Source of the DNA: Filomicrobium sp.
Lineage (GTDB): Bacteria > Pseudomonadota > Alphaproteobacteria > Rhizobiales > Hyphomicrobiaceae
Direction: 5' to 3'
Assembly (NCBI GenBank): GCA_017792465.1
Contig: CP051234.1
Span: 2,234,606 to 2,298,605, forward strand
Length of the DNA stretch: 64,000 nt
A model generated the notes under the pieces. The model did no database searches, had not been told where the DNA came from, and saw nothing but the letters and a program-made list of their open reading frames with translations. Position numbers and translations under genes: made by a program. Shown here piece by piece: positions 37,052 through 45,304 of this stretch (the first letter of the stretch is position 1; the number at the start of each line of letters is the position of its first letter).

Positions 37052-37067
37052 TGGCATCGGGTTTGCC
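37052..37067 (+). promoter_or_regulatory. Sigma-54 promoter of yfdX
   Basis: TGGCATCGGGTTTGCC: GG at 37053-37054 and GC at 37065-37066 are separated by exactly 10 bases, with TGGCA and TTGC contexts as in the -24/-12 consensus. It is 128 bases upstream of the yfdX ATG. Confidence 0.65.
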
Positions 37068-37195
37068 GAGTAGATCTTCGACGGACCCAGCGTATGGGCA
37101 TACGTCAGCTCAAGGAGCCTCATCTTCCAAGACCTCCTCATCTGTCGGCGGTCCGTCAGCGCAATTCGAATGATCAACAAACAAGGAGAAAATCA

Positions 37196-37909
37196 ATGAA
37201 ACGCGCACTGATTGCAGCCCTTGCCGTGGCCCCTTTGCTTGCGGCTCCGGCCATCGTGTACGCGAAGGAAACGCCGACGGCTGCACAACCGGGTAAGTCG
37301 GCGAGCAAATCGGATGCCGATTACGCTCGCATGATGAAACTGTCTGACGATGGGTTTAATGCTGTGCGCGGCATCCGTTCGGCGCGGATCGCAATCTTCA
37401 ACGGCGATCCGCAAGTCGCTGAGAAGTCCGTCAGTTCCGCAAGCGAAGCTATGACGAAGGCCAAAAAGGATGCCGCCAACTTCTACGGTCGCACCAACAC
37501 CAGCAACGATGGCCAATACTGGATCCCCGTCGACGCGACGCTGGATGTCGCCGACAATTTCGTCGACACGCCGGAGAAGCAGCAACACGTGAAGAAGGCC
37601 AACGAGCACTTCAAGTCAGGCAACAAGAACAAAGCCGTTGAAGAACTCAAGCTGGCAGAAATCGACGTGAATTTCACACGCCTGCTGATGCCATTGACGA
37701 CAACGCAGGATCATATCCAGGCTGCAAAGCAGATGCTCGATCAGAAGAAGTATTACGAGGCCAACCTTGCCTTGAAGGCAGCCGAAGATGGCCTCGTCGT
37801 CGATACTGTCGCTTTGACCGATATCCCCAAGCCGCAGCAGAACGGCCAGGCAAAGAAATCGGCTGATGCGTCGCCGACGACGGCCAAGCCATCGACGACA
37901 ACCAAGTAA
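37196..37909 (+). CDS. YfdX-family periplasmic protein
   Basis: A 237-residue exported protein (signal peptide MKRALIAALAVAPLLAAPAIVYA). The mature part is helical with the YfdX pattern: DGFNAVRGIRSARIAIFNGD, YWIPVDATLDVADNF, and KANEHFKSGNKNKAVEELKLAEIDVNFTRLLMPL. In enterobacteria yfdX is induced by a two-component system and linked to acid and envelope stress. Here it lies divergent from a kinase/regulator pair and has a sigma-54 promoter. The C-terminal tail is Thr/Pro/Lys-rich and disordered. AAGGAG precedes the ATG at 37196; the longer frame covers the promoter. Confidence 0.88.
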   Translation: MKRALIAALAVAPLLAAPAIVYAKETPTAAQPGKSASKSDADYARMMKLSDDGFNAVRGIRSARIAIFNGDPQVAEKSVSSASEAMTKAKKDAANFYGRTNTSNDGQYWIPVDATLDVADNFVDTPEKQQHVKKANEHFKSGNKNKAVEELKLAEIDVNFTRLLMPLTTTQDHIQAAKQMLDQKKYYEANLALKAAEDGLVVDTVALTDIPKPQQNGQAKKSADASPTTAKPSTTTK

Positions 37910-37946
37910 GCGGAAGCTTGATCTTAGACGACTTCGATCTGCAGCA

Positions 37947-37975
37947 TGGACCGTCGCGCGCTTCGCGGCGGTCCA
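37947..37975 (+). terminator. Hairpin after yfdX
   Basis: TGGACCG and CGGTCCA form a stem around a GC-rich loop, 38 bases after the stop codon. The T-run is weak, so termination is uncertain. Confidence 0.45.
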
Positions 37976-37999
37976 GCTGTTATTTTGAAAATAACAATT

Positions 38000-38476
38000 T
38001 CAATTTCGCCCAAACGGCCACCAGTTCCGACGGCTTGAAAGGTTGCGAATTTCGGGACGCGCGGTCCCAGCGAGAATGTGCTGCAACAGCCCGGCCGGAC
38101 CTTTGCGGGACGATGGCGGAAGGGGGAAATCGATTTTTTCGCCGAGTAGCAGACGGCCGATTAGGAACGCCAATAATCGGGCCTCATGCTCTGGGCTTGA
38201 CCGGCGCAATACTTCTTCAGCACACAGCACTTCGGCCGTTGTGACACTGTCGTCGCGTTCGACAAGTTCTACCCGGTAGACGCCAACGCCGCCCCAGCTG
38301 CGGTGGAAATAGAGATAGGGCGCTTCGAAATAGACGAACCACTTGTCGTCCATGGATTGTGGGACGAGGCCAGCGCGCAAGTGCGCGAATTCATCAGGTG
38401 CGAAGATCCGTTCGTATGGAATTGGCAAGGCCGCGCCCAAGGGTTCGGCTATCCAGCTCTGTTTGGTTGCAACCAT
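38000..38476 (-). CDS. Unknown soluble protein
   Basis: A 158-residue protein without signal peptide or membrane segment. I do not recognise the family. Aromatic-rich middle part (WFVYFEAPYLYFHRSWGGVGVYRVEL) suggests a beta sheet, followed by helices. The ATG at 38476 has AAGGG 5 bases upstream. It starts 24 bases after the stop of a 52-residue membrane protein gene and is probably co-transcribed with it. Converges on yfdX. Confidence 0.68.
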   Translation of the reverse strand: MVATKQSWIAEPLGAALPIPYERIFAPDEFAHLRAGLVPQSMDDKWFVYFEAPYLYFHRSWGGVGVYRVELVERDDSVTTAEVLCAEEVLRRSSPEHEARLLAFLIGRLLLGEKIDFPLPPSSRKGPAGLLQHILAGTARPEIRNLSSRRNWWPFGRN

Positions 38477-38500
38477 CAAGACCCTTCCCGAGCGCGTTTT

Positions 38501-38659
38501 TCAACCGGCGACCTGATCCAGATCGCCGTGGTCTGACATCCTCGCAGCGGGCTTCTTGCCGGCATGCGAGATCCGCCGCGTCATCATTTCGCGCAGGACG
38601 GCGAGGCCAATGATGGTCGCGATGATCGCGACGACGAAAATGTAAAGGCAGCGAGCCAT
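38501..38659 (-). CDS. 52-residue single-pass membrane protein
   Basis: MARCLYIFVVAIIATIIGLAV then a basic tail (REMMTRRISHAGKK). The ATG at 38659 has GGAGG 6 bases upstream, a strong ribosome site. A much longer in-frame extension has no such site and looks random. One helix, N-terminus short. Function unknown; operon with the 158-residue protein. Confidence 0.65.
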   Translation of the reverse strand: MARCLYIFVVAIIATIIGLAVLREMMTRRISHAGKKPAARMSDHGDLDQVAG

Positions 38660-39253
38660 TTGGGACCTCCATCGATCCTGCCAGACGGGTCTGACCGTCG
38701 GCGTTGATCGGGAAAGCTTGCCGCATCGAAGCGACCCTGGCTGTGACGTGAGGAACGTGTCGCCAGCACCCGTCCGGGATGTCCGAATAGGCGTACAAAG
38801 CAGGTTTCGGGACTTTTGAGCGGCGTAATCTTGTTGGCATGGCGCATCGCGCGTAGCAGGCGGCTTGCCAGCGCAGTCTTGCGGTGCAACAAATTCATTG
38901 GCAATAATGTTGCACCGCATCAGGCGGGCGAGCGATGGACGGCTAGGCCAATGCTCAAGCAGACGCGTCATTCAGACAGGCGATTTTCGGGGTTCGTCGT
39001 GGCCCTGAAGGTTAGCGCGTCGCCATCTTCATCTGCCTTGCAATATTTCTCACACATCGCCGCCCGCTCCTTCCCCCGCGACAGCTTCCTTGTCGGCCGG
39101 CGTCCTGGCCCATCGCGTCCTAACGCACCTGAGGCCGCGCATCACGCCGGCAGACATGCCGATCTCCGTTTGTGCGCTTCGACTACCGCCTCCTCTCCTT
39201 ATCTTTCCTTCACTGCATATCGCCACGCCCATTCCACGATCTGAAGGTTGACC
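38660..39253. other. Intergenic region of 594 bases
   Basis: No convincing ORF. It contains the inverted repeat at 38881-38918 and must hold the promoters of the small leftward operon and of sthA. A rightward ribosome site GAAGG lies just before sthA. Confidence 0.5.
38881..38918. repeat. Perfect 11-bp inverted repeat
   Basis: GCGGTGCAACA (38881-38891) and TGTTGCACCGC (38908-38918) flank 16 AT-rich bases. There is no T-run, so an operator or RNA hairpin is more likely than a terminator. Confidence 0.6.
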
Positions 39254-40699
39254 ATGCTGGATCATCAAACGACCCCAACGCCAGGCTCCGATCCGAGCCC
39301 GCTTCCCGGCCATCATTTTGATTTTCTGGTCATCGGCAGTGGGCCTGCGGGTCGACGGGCGGCGATCCAGGCCGCCAAACTTGGCAAAAACGTACTGCTT
39401 ATTGAGCGTGGCAGGAGGGTCGGGGGCGTATCGGTCCATACCGGCACCATTCCTTCGAAAACGCTGCGAGAGACAGCCTTGAACCTCTCCGGCTGGAGGG
39501 AGCGCGGTTTTTATGGTCGCGCCTATCGCGCCAAGCAGGATCTGAGTGCAGAGGATTTGCGCGCCAGGCTGCGGATCACGCTGAAGCATGAGGTTGAGGT
39601 TCTCGAACATCAATTCGCGCGCAACCAGGTGCGCACGATGCGCGGCGAGGCGACATTCGTCGACGACAAGACCGTATCGGTCGTCAATGACGATGGCGAA
39701 GCCACGAAAGTCTCCGCAGACTTTATCCTGATTTCCGTCGGCACCATTCCGTTCCGTCCCGACTACATTCCTTTCGACGGCGCGACGGTTTTCGATAGCG
39801 ATGACATTGTCGAGCTGCCCAGAGTTCCGCGCTCGATCACTGTCATCGGGGCCGGCGTGATCGGCGTCGAGTACGCAACGATCTTCAATGCGCTTGATGT
39901 GGCCGTGACGCTGGTCGAGCCGCGCAATTCGATGCTCGACTTCATCGACAAGGAGCTGATGGAAGATTTCACCTTCCAACTGCGCGACCGCGGCATGCAG
40001 CTGCGGTTCGGGGTCAAGGTCGAAAGCGTTTCAACGGATGGGAAGGGCTGTCTTGTGACGTTGGAAGACGGCCGCAAGATCCGCACCGAAAAGGTTCTGT
40101 TTGCCGCCGGGCGCGTCGGCGCAACCAAGTCGCTGGGTCTCGAGACATGCGGGCTGACTTACGATCACCGCGGGCGCATCCAAGTTGACCCCAAGACCCT
40201 GCAAACGAGCGTGCCGCACATCTATGCCGCCGGCGACGTCATCGGCTTTCCGAGCCTGGCTTCGACGTCGATGGAGCAGGGCCGGGTGGCAGCCTGTCAC
40301 GCCTTCAATGCCGCCTCCTACGTGCCGCCGGAGTACTTCCCCTACGGCATCTACGCGGTGCCGGAGATCTCGACGGTTGGGATGACGGAAGCTGAAGTGA
40401 AGGAGCGTGGGATCCGCTATGAGTGCGGCATCGCGCGTTTCCGTGAGACCTCCCGCGGCCATATCATGGGCATTGACCGCGGCATGCTGAAGATGCTGTT
40501 TTCGCTGAAGACCCGGCGGCTCTTAGGGTGCCATATCGTTGGTGAAGGGGCGACCGAGCTCATCCATATCGGGCAGGCCGTCTTGAACCTCAAAGGCACT
40601 CTCGATTATTTCGTTGAGAATACTTTCAACTATCCGACGCTGGCTGAAGCCTACAAGATCGCAGCGCTCGACGCCTGGAACCGGATGGGCGCGGCCTAA
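39254..40699 (+). CDS. sthA: Soluble (Si-specific) NAD(P)+ transhydrogenase
   Basis: A 481-residue FAD protein of the pyridine nucleotide-disulfide oxidoreductase family, converting NADPH and NAD to NADP and NADH. G28-SGPAG binds FAD, and IGAGVIGVEYA near residue 195 binds the nicotinamide nucleotide. The redox cysteine pair of dihydrolipoamide-type relatives is missing: the motif reads GGVSVHTGTIPSK with S60 and T65 in place of the two Cys. This is expected for SthA-type transhydrogenases and argues against Lpd or glutathione reductase. GAAGG lies 7 bases before the ATG. NADPH balance would matter for PhaB-driven PHB synthesis. Confidence 0.9.
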   Translation: MLDHQTTPTPGSDPSPLPGHHFDFLVIGSGPAGRRAAIQAAKLGKNVLLIERGRRVGGVSVHTGTIPSKTLRETALNLSGWRERGFYGRAYRAKQDLSAEDLRARLRITLKHEVEVLEHQFARNQVRTMRGEATFVDDKTVSVVNDDGEATKVSADFILISVGTIPFRPDYIPFDGATVFDSDDIVELPRVPRSITVIGAGVIGVEYATIFNALDVAVTLVEPRNSMLDFIDKELMEDFTFQLRDRGMQLRFGVKVESVSTDGKGCLVTLEDGRKIRTEKVLFAAGRVGATKSLGLETCGLTYDHRGRIQVDPKTLQTSVPHIYAAGDVIGFPSLASTSMEQGRVAACHAFNAASYVPPEYFPYGIYAVPEISTVGMTEAEVKERGIRYECGIARFRETSRGHIMGIDRGMLKMLFSLKTRRLLGCHIVGEGATELIHIGQAVLNLKGTLDYFVENTFNYPTLAEAYKIAALDAWNRMGAA

Positions 40700-40869
40700 T
40701 ACTATCCCGGCGAAAATTTCACTAAACTAGATAGTAAACGCGCCTGAACTGGACAGAGCAAAGTTGGCCAGCTACACGCATCTTACTTAGTTAGTTGGGC
40801 GACGGATGGTTCGAACCGGTAGCAATTTGTATTTGGCGGGCGACCGCGATCCGGGGAAATGGGTCAGAG

Positions 40870-41451
40870 GTGCGTTTCAATTTAGATTTCCGTGGGCGTC
40901 GGCCTGCAACCAACACGAAATTTGTTGGGGCAATCGTTTTACTTTGTCTAGCTGGCAGTTTGACCGGATGCACAAGCATGATTGCCGCATCGGTCCCATC
41001 TGGCGGCTATGACCCTATGCCCAAGGGATTGGTTTTTTACGCTCCGGGGAATGGTGGCTACTCCGACCGGCGGCTCGATGAGAAGCGCTATCTCATCTCA
41101 GTTCATACCGGTGCCGTCACGCCTTTCCAACGCATCAAGGACATCGCTCTGGCGCGCGCTTCCGAGCGCACGCTTGAACTCAAGAACAAGTTCTTCAAGC
41201 TCGGCCCGGAGAGGCTGAAGCTGGAATGCCTCGGAAGCCGCGTCGGCACGGGAACCAACATTGCATCCGGCAGGCCGACATACGAACTGGAAATCGAACT
41301 TGCCGGTAATAAGCCGGGTCACAACCTCATCGATGCGGAGAAGACCTTCCAGAAATTGCGTCCTAAATTCGATGTCCAACCTTCCACCCAAGAGAAAGTG
41401 AAGGCCATGGGATTCTACCGCCACCGCTGCATGAAGCAGGGAACCAACTAG
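40870..41451 (+). CDS. Lipoprotein of unknown function, paralogue 1
   Basis: About 193 residues with a type II signal: hydrophobic FVGAIVLLCLAGSLTGC, lipobox LTGC with C34 when read from the GTG at 40870. A TTG further upstream (40795) is possible but would give an overlong leader. The mature part contains RIKDIALARASERTLELKNKFFKLGPERLKLECLGS, which aligns with the next gene. The family may belong to the CC0125/CC1285-like lipoproteins, but this is uncertain. Presumably an outer-membrane or periplasmic lipoprotein. Confidence 0.7.
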   Translation: MRFNLDFRGRRPATNTKFVGAIVLLCLAGSLTGCTSMIAASVPSGGYDPMPKGLVFYAPGNGGYSDRRLDEKRYLISVHTGAVTPFQRIKDIALARASERTLELKNKFFKLGPERLKLECLGSRVGTGTNIASGRPTYELEIELAGNKPGHNLIDAEKTFQKLRPKFDVQPSTQEKVKAMGFYRHRCMKQGTN

Positions 41452-41557
41452 AGTAGGGCGATAAATCAGAAGCCTTTGGGTGAACAGTCCGAACGCCCCA
41501 CGAGGCCCGACCGTTCACGCTTTTCCTATCTGCACCAACCAGAGTTCGACCATTTGC

Positions 41558-42199
41558 ATGAAACCCTTTGATCGATCCGCCGCGAACTCGTGGCGGCCTG
41601 ACTGGAACCCCCTGCACATTTTTATGATGATCTTCACCGCCGTCGCGACGGCGGGCTGCGGTCCAGCTCTGGTGAAAAACAAAGCCGTTACGGGCTACCC
41701 GCTCAACCCCCTTCGACCCGACATTCATACAAGCCACGATCTATATGGCATCAAGAAGCTGAGCAGCCAGGAATACGTGGTCTTTCAAGACGGCACGTAT
41801 GTGACTCCTATGTTGCGTATGCAGAAGATCGTTCTTGCGCGTGCTGCTGAGCTATCACTCGCGCTCGACAACAAGTATTTTGTGGCCGGCAAATTTCAGA
41901 TGCGGCTCCATTGTTACGGAACAAAGAACGCTGTTTCGGAAGTCTATCACTCCGGAGCCCCCTACGTTGAATTGCGGATCAAGCTTGCCGGCAACATTCC
42001 CCGAAAAGGATTGCTCGACGCTAAGAAAGCCTTGGCAACTCTTAGAAATCAAGTTGGTGCGGAAGAGGTTTCGCCTGAGCAGAAATTCGCTGCGCAAAAA
42101 GACTATCGTGCGAGATGCAAGAAGAAGCTCGAAAAACCGACGTGGTTTTCTGAACTCTCGGATAACCTCTTCAAAAGCCCGGAGACAGAGAAGAAGTGA
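41558..42199 (+). CDS. Lipoprotein of unknown function, paralogue 2
   Basis: A 213-residue lipoprotein with lipobox ATAGC, again at C34. RMQKIVLARAAELSLALDNKYFVAGKFQMRLHCYG is clearly homologous to the preceding protein at the same position, and both end with a conserved xxYRxRCxK motif. The two are separated by 106 bases and diverged well, an old tandem duplication. The ATG at 41558 is chosen because it leaves a normal signal region. Function unknown. Confidence 0.7.
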   Translation: MKPFDRSAANSWRPDWNPLHIFMMIFTAVATAGCGPALVKNKAVTGYPLNPLRPDIHTSHDLYGIKKLSSQEYVVFQDGTYVTPMLRMQKIVLARAAELSLALDNKYFVAGKFQMRLHCYGTKNAVSEVYHSGAPYVELRIKLAGNIPRKGLLDAKKALATLRNQVGAEEVSPEQKFAAQKDYRARCKKKLEKPTWFSELSDNLFKSPETEKK

Positions 42200-42399
42200 G
42201 TTGGCCTTTGCGCTTCCGCAGCGAGACCCGCTTGCTGGCTAGGGGCCGTCGCTGCTAATAGTTTGCCGGTCATTCGCGGTTCGGGCGTTAAGCCTTTTTT
42301 CTTTGCCAAACAAGCCGGTGAGCGCACTCAAGACTATCGCTGCGCTTTTGCGCGAGAGAGAGTTGGACATCGACCCACACCGCAGCATTAAGAGGGCGC

Positions 42400-43284
42400 A
42401 TGCTATTCTTGTTCGCCGGCGGCCATCGGATGGGTTCGACGTTTCAGGCCCTGACGTTTCGCCACGCATTACGACAGCTCAAGGTCGATATCCGCACGAC
42501 GGACAATCCGGCGCTCGATATCTTTCATCTGCAAAAAATCCGATCGAGCTTTGCTGAAGCCGACCGGCATCCTGAAGCCTTCTACTTCGGCAAGGCGCAT
42601 GCCGCCTTCCCGGCCCAGGTGGAGGCTGTCATTTCCGCCCAACATTTGCGTGTGTTTCTGATCTGGCGGGATCAGCAAGATGCGCTTGTCTCAGACTTTC
42701 ATTTTTCGCGCCGCCGGGCCGGACACGTCTATCGCGACTTCGACGATTATTTCGAACGGCGCGGACGCAAAATCCTGCTACGCAACTGCCTGCAAAAGAC
42801 GGTTTGGGATGGCATCGACGATCCTCGTGTGAAGGCTTGGGGTTATCTTGATCTTGCCAATGACTTCCAAAAGACCGCCGGCGAGATGCTGGAGTTTGCT
42901 GGCTTAAGCGGCGTCAACCTCAAGGCGCTGGAACGCAGCGTTTCGATTGGCCAGTTGCGCAAGCGCTATCGCGACGACAAGGGGACCTTTTTTCGCGAAG
43001 GCGGCAAGCAGGACCTGCAGGCGCTCGCCCCCAACGCGCAAACGATGTCGCAGATCGAGAGCATCGTAGCGGAGACCGACTGGCACAAGCTCGCTGAAGC
43101 CTTTGAGCGCGAAGACTGGATGCGCATTGCCGTTTGCGGTCGCGAGTCGCAAGACGCGGGGCTGCGCAAAAGCTTTCACTGGTGGCTGTTCAAAACGCAG
43201 AACGCGCAATACCTGCGGCGCAACGTTTTGCCGACAATCTACAAACTCTCGCCGCGACGCCTGCTGAGTGGGGCGGAGAAGTAG
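42400..43284 (+). CDS. Sulfotransferase-like P-loop protein
   Basis: A 294-residue cytoplasmic protein. The N-terminal LFAGGHRMGSTFQALTF resembles the 5'-phosphosulfate-binding loop of PAPS sulfotransferases, and IWRDQQDALVSDFHFSRR resembles the 3'-phosphate-binding segment (RDPRDxxVS). The rest is helical as in the family. The acceptor is unknown. It is an isolated gene converging with the tungstate regulator. An alternative is a family member that lost activity, since the P-loop reads GHRMGST where RSGST is usual. Confidence 0.65.
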   Translation: MLFLFAGGHRMGSTFQALTFRHALRQLKVDIRTTDNPALDIFHLQKIRSSFAEADRHPEAFYFGKAHAAFPAQVEAVISAQHLRVFLIWRDQQDALVSDFHFSRRRAGHVYRDFDDYFERRGRKILLRNCLQKTVWDGIDDPRVKAWGYLDLANDFQKTAGEMLEFAGLSGVNLKALERSVSIGQLRKRYRDDKGTFFREGGKQDLQALAPNAQTMSQIESIVAETDWHKLAEAFEREDWMRIAVCGRESQDAGLRKSFHWWLFKTQNAQYLRRNVLPTIYKLSPRRLLSGAEK

Positions 43285-43323
43285 GCCCGTGGGTGGACGC
43301 CCGCTTTGGCGTTCCGGCTAGTC

Positions 43324-44202
43324 TCAATGCGGGGCGTTATATCGGACCTGACCGAGGTTCGAGATATCGTAGCCGCCCAAATCAGCCGCCTTGGCTTTGA
43401 AGCTCTCGGTCTGCGTGAAGGCAAAGAGTTTTTGCAGCGGCGGCTCAAAGAAACTGCGGCGATCAATCAGCAAATCGAAACGTTCATCCAGGACCGGCAC
43501 GAAATCGAGGCGGTGCTGAGCGGCCAGCGAGGCAAGACCGAACGCGGCGTCGGCATGGCCGGACTGGACTGCCAGTGCGGCGTCGGATTCCGATAGCGCG
43601 GGCGTGACCAACGTCACGTCATCGGGTCCTAAGCCTTCCTTGGCCAACTCATTTTCGAGCAGGATCTGGCTGCCTGCCGTTGCCTGCCGCGGCACGACCT
43701 TGCGGGACTTGAGCCCGGCGACATTCTTGACCTTCAAGGGATTGCCGGTCGCGACGATCAATCCGCGTTTGCGCCAGGCCCACTCGATGAGCACGACCGG
43801 GAATGCCGACGACGTGGCCGACACCAGTGGAACGTTCCACTCCTCGGAATTGACTCCGTAGACGTGGAGGCCAGCGACGACGCCTTCGAATTCATTGAAG
43901 CGCTCAAGGCCGTCGCGGCTTGAATCGAAGAACGTTGCCAGGTTGCAGCGGCATTCGCGCAAAGCCCATTCGAGCAACGGATCGTGGCTCCCCAAGACCA
44001 CATTCGGGCGCTGGCGCAGGGCAACGAAGCCGTTGGTTTCAGTGTGCTGTGCGAGCCAGGCATCGACGGCCTCGCGCGGGAACAGCAGTTTGCCGGTCGC
44101 GCGCGTACATGGGACTTCGCCGGCCGCGGCCATGTCGTAGACCTTGCGCTCCTTGAGGCGCAGGAGTTCGGCCAGTTCCTTGGTCGTCAGATATTTGTCC
44201 AT
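43324..44202 (-). CDS. Tungstate/molybdate-locus regulator: excisionase-type HTH plus substrate-binding domain
   Basis: A 292-residue protein. Residues 1-50 (YLTTKELAELLRLKERKVYDMAAAGEVPCTRATGKLLFPREAVDAWL) are a MerR/excisionase-type winged helix. The rest is a periplasmic-binding-protein-like domain (PF12727-type) with VVLGSHDPLLEWAL, RQATAGSQILLENEL and SGHADAAFGLASLA, a fold that binds oxyanions such as molybdate or tungstate. The ATG at 44202 is chosen (MDKYLTT). It is the last gene after tupBCA on the same strand, so it likely senses the transported anion in the cytoplasm. Confidence 0.82.
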   Translation of the reverse strand: MDKYLTTKELAELLRLKERKVYDMAAAGEVPCTRATGKLLFPREAVDAWLAQHTETNGFVALRQRPNVVLGSHDPLLEWALRECRCNLATFFDSSRDGLERFNEFEGVVAGLHVYGVNSEEWNVPLVSATSSAFPVVLIEWAWRKRGLIVATGNPLKVKNVAGLKSRKVVPRQATAGSQILLENELAKEGLGPDDVTLVTPALSESDAALAVQSGHADAAFGLASLAAQHRLDFVPVLDERFDLLIDRRSFFEPPLQKLFAFTQTESFKAKAADLGGYDISNLGQVRYNAPH

Positions 44203-44239
44203 GCAATTTGCGGTCCGTGGCGGTGTCATGGGTAAAGTG

Positions 44240-44257
44240 AACCGGATTATGCCGGTT
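44240..44257. promoter_or_regulatory. Inverted repeat before the tup regulator gene
   Basis: AACCGG-ATTATG-CCGGTT lies 38 bases upstream of the regulator's ATG. It is a candidate autoregulatory operator (inference). Confidence 0.4.
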
Positions 44258-44336
44258 TCTGCCGATCTGCAAAGACCTTGTAAGCATTCCTGGTGCGGGT
44301 GTGGATTGCGCTAGCGTTTTTGGGCAGTTGCGCAAA

Positions 44337-44374
44337 CAAAAAAGCAGGTATGCGGTTCGCACCCCTGCCTTTTC
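44337..44374 (-). terminator. Terminator of the tupBCA operon
   Basis: On the minus strand GCAGG...TGCG pairs with CGCA...CCTGC around a three-base loop, followed by seven T. It separates tupA from the regulator gene. Confidence 0.7.
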
Positions 44375-44427
44375 ACTGTCCGCTCACCTCATGGTCAAAC
44401 CTGCGGTGGCGGTGCTTGGCGTTTGCG

Positions 44428-45273
44428 TCAGCCTGCCTTCTTCATGTCGGCGGCAGCGGCGTTGGGGAAGAAGAGCTGCTGGCCGTCGCGCTTATAGGAA
44501 CGGATGGCGTTCTGGCCTTCCGCCGACAACAGCCAATCGACGAATTCCTGACCGAGGTCGCTCTTCACGCTCGGGCACTTGTCCTTGTTGATGAGGATGA
44601 CGCCGTACTGGTTGAACATTTCCTTGTCGCCTTCGACGGCGATCTTGTAATCGCCCTTGTTCTTGTAGGCGATCCAGGTGGCCCGGTCGGTCATGACGTA
44701 AGCGCCCATGCCGACACCGGCGTTCAGTGTTGCGCCCATGCCGGACCCGGTTTCGCGATACCATTTGCCGGAGCCTTTCGAAGGATCGACGCCGGCGGCC
44801 TTCCAGAGCTTCTTTTCCTTCTTGTGCGTTCCTGAATCGTCACCGCGCGACGCAAACGTTGCACCTTTGTCAGCGATTGCCTTGAGGGCCGCCTTGACGT
44901 CGCTCGTTTCGGCAATGCCTGCTGGGTCGCTGGGCGGACCGACGATGACGAAGTCGTTGTACATGAGGTCGAAGCGCTTGACGCCAAAGCCTTCGCCGAC
45001 GAATTTTTCTTCCGCAGATTTGGCGTGCACCAAGAGCACATCACCATCGCAGTTCTTGGCGTTCTTGATGGCCTGGCCGGTTCCGACGGCCACGACGTTG
45101 ACGGTGATGCCGGACTTCTTCTTGAACTCAGGCAAGAGGTAATCGTAGAGGCCGGAGTTGGCGGTCGATGTCGTCGACTGGACGATAATCGACTTGTCGG
45201 CCATGGCCGGAGTGGCCGCTACAGCACCGGCTGTCAGGACGGCAAAAGCTGCCATCATAAGATTTTTTCGCAT
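44428..45273 (-). CDS. tupA: Tungstate ABC transporter substrate-binding protein
   Basis: A 281-residue periplasmic binding protein. Signal peptide MRKNLMMAAFAVLTAGAVAATPAMA; the mature protein begins with VQSTTSTANSGLYDYLLPEF, which contains the TTSTxNSGL anion-binding motif of TupA. SRGDDSGTHKKE and GSGMGATLNAG complete the site. The ATG at 45273 has GGGAGA upstream. A longer frame overlaps tupC and is rejected. Third gene of tupBCA. Binds tungstate with very high affinity in characterised relatives. Molybdate is the alternative ligand. Confidence 0.92.
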   Translation of the reverse strand: MRKNLMMAAFAVLTAGAVAATPAMADKSIIVQSTTSTANSGLYDYLLPEFKKKSGITVNVVAVGTGQAIKNAKNCDGDVLLVHAKSAEEKFVGEGFGVKRFDLMYNDFVIVGPPSDPAGIAETSDVKAALKAIADKGATFASRGDDSGTHKKEKKLWKAAGVDPSKGSGKWYRETGSGMGATLNAGVGMGAYVMTDRATWIAYKNKGDYKIAVEGDKEMFNQYGVILINKDKCPSVKSDLGQEFVDWLLSAEGQNAIRSYKRDGQQLFFPNAAAADMKKAG

Positions 45274-45304
45274 TCGTTTCTCCCTGGTTTTCGTCTTCGC
45301 CCGT

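Noticed and set aside
39050-39979. 309-codon open frame opposite sthA
   Set aside because: Antisense shadow; the region beyond sthA's start has no supporting signals.
39254-40699. Dihydrolipoamide dehydrogenase or glutathione reductase
   Set aside because: The redox-active cysteine pair is missing (S60, T65), which fits soluble transhydrogenase instead.
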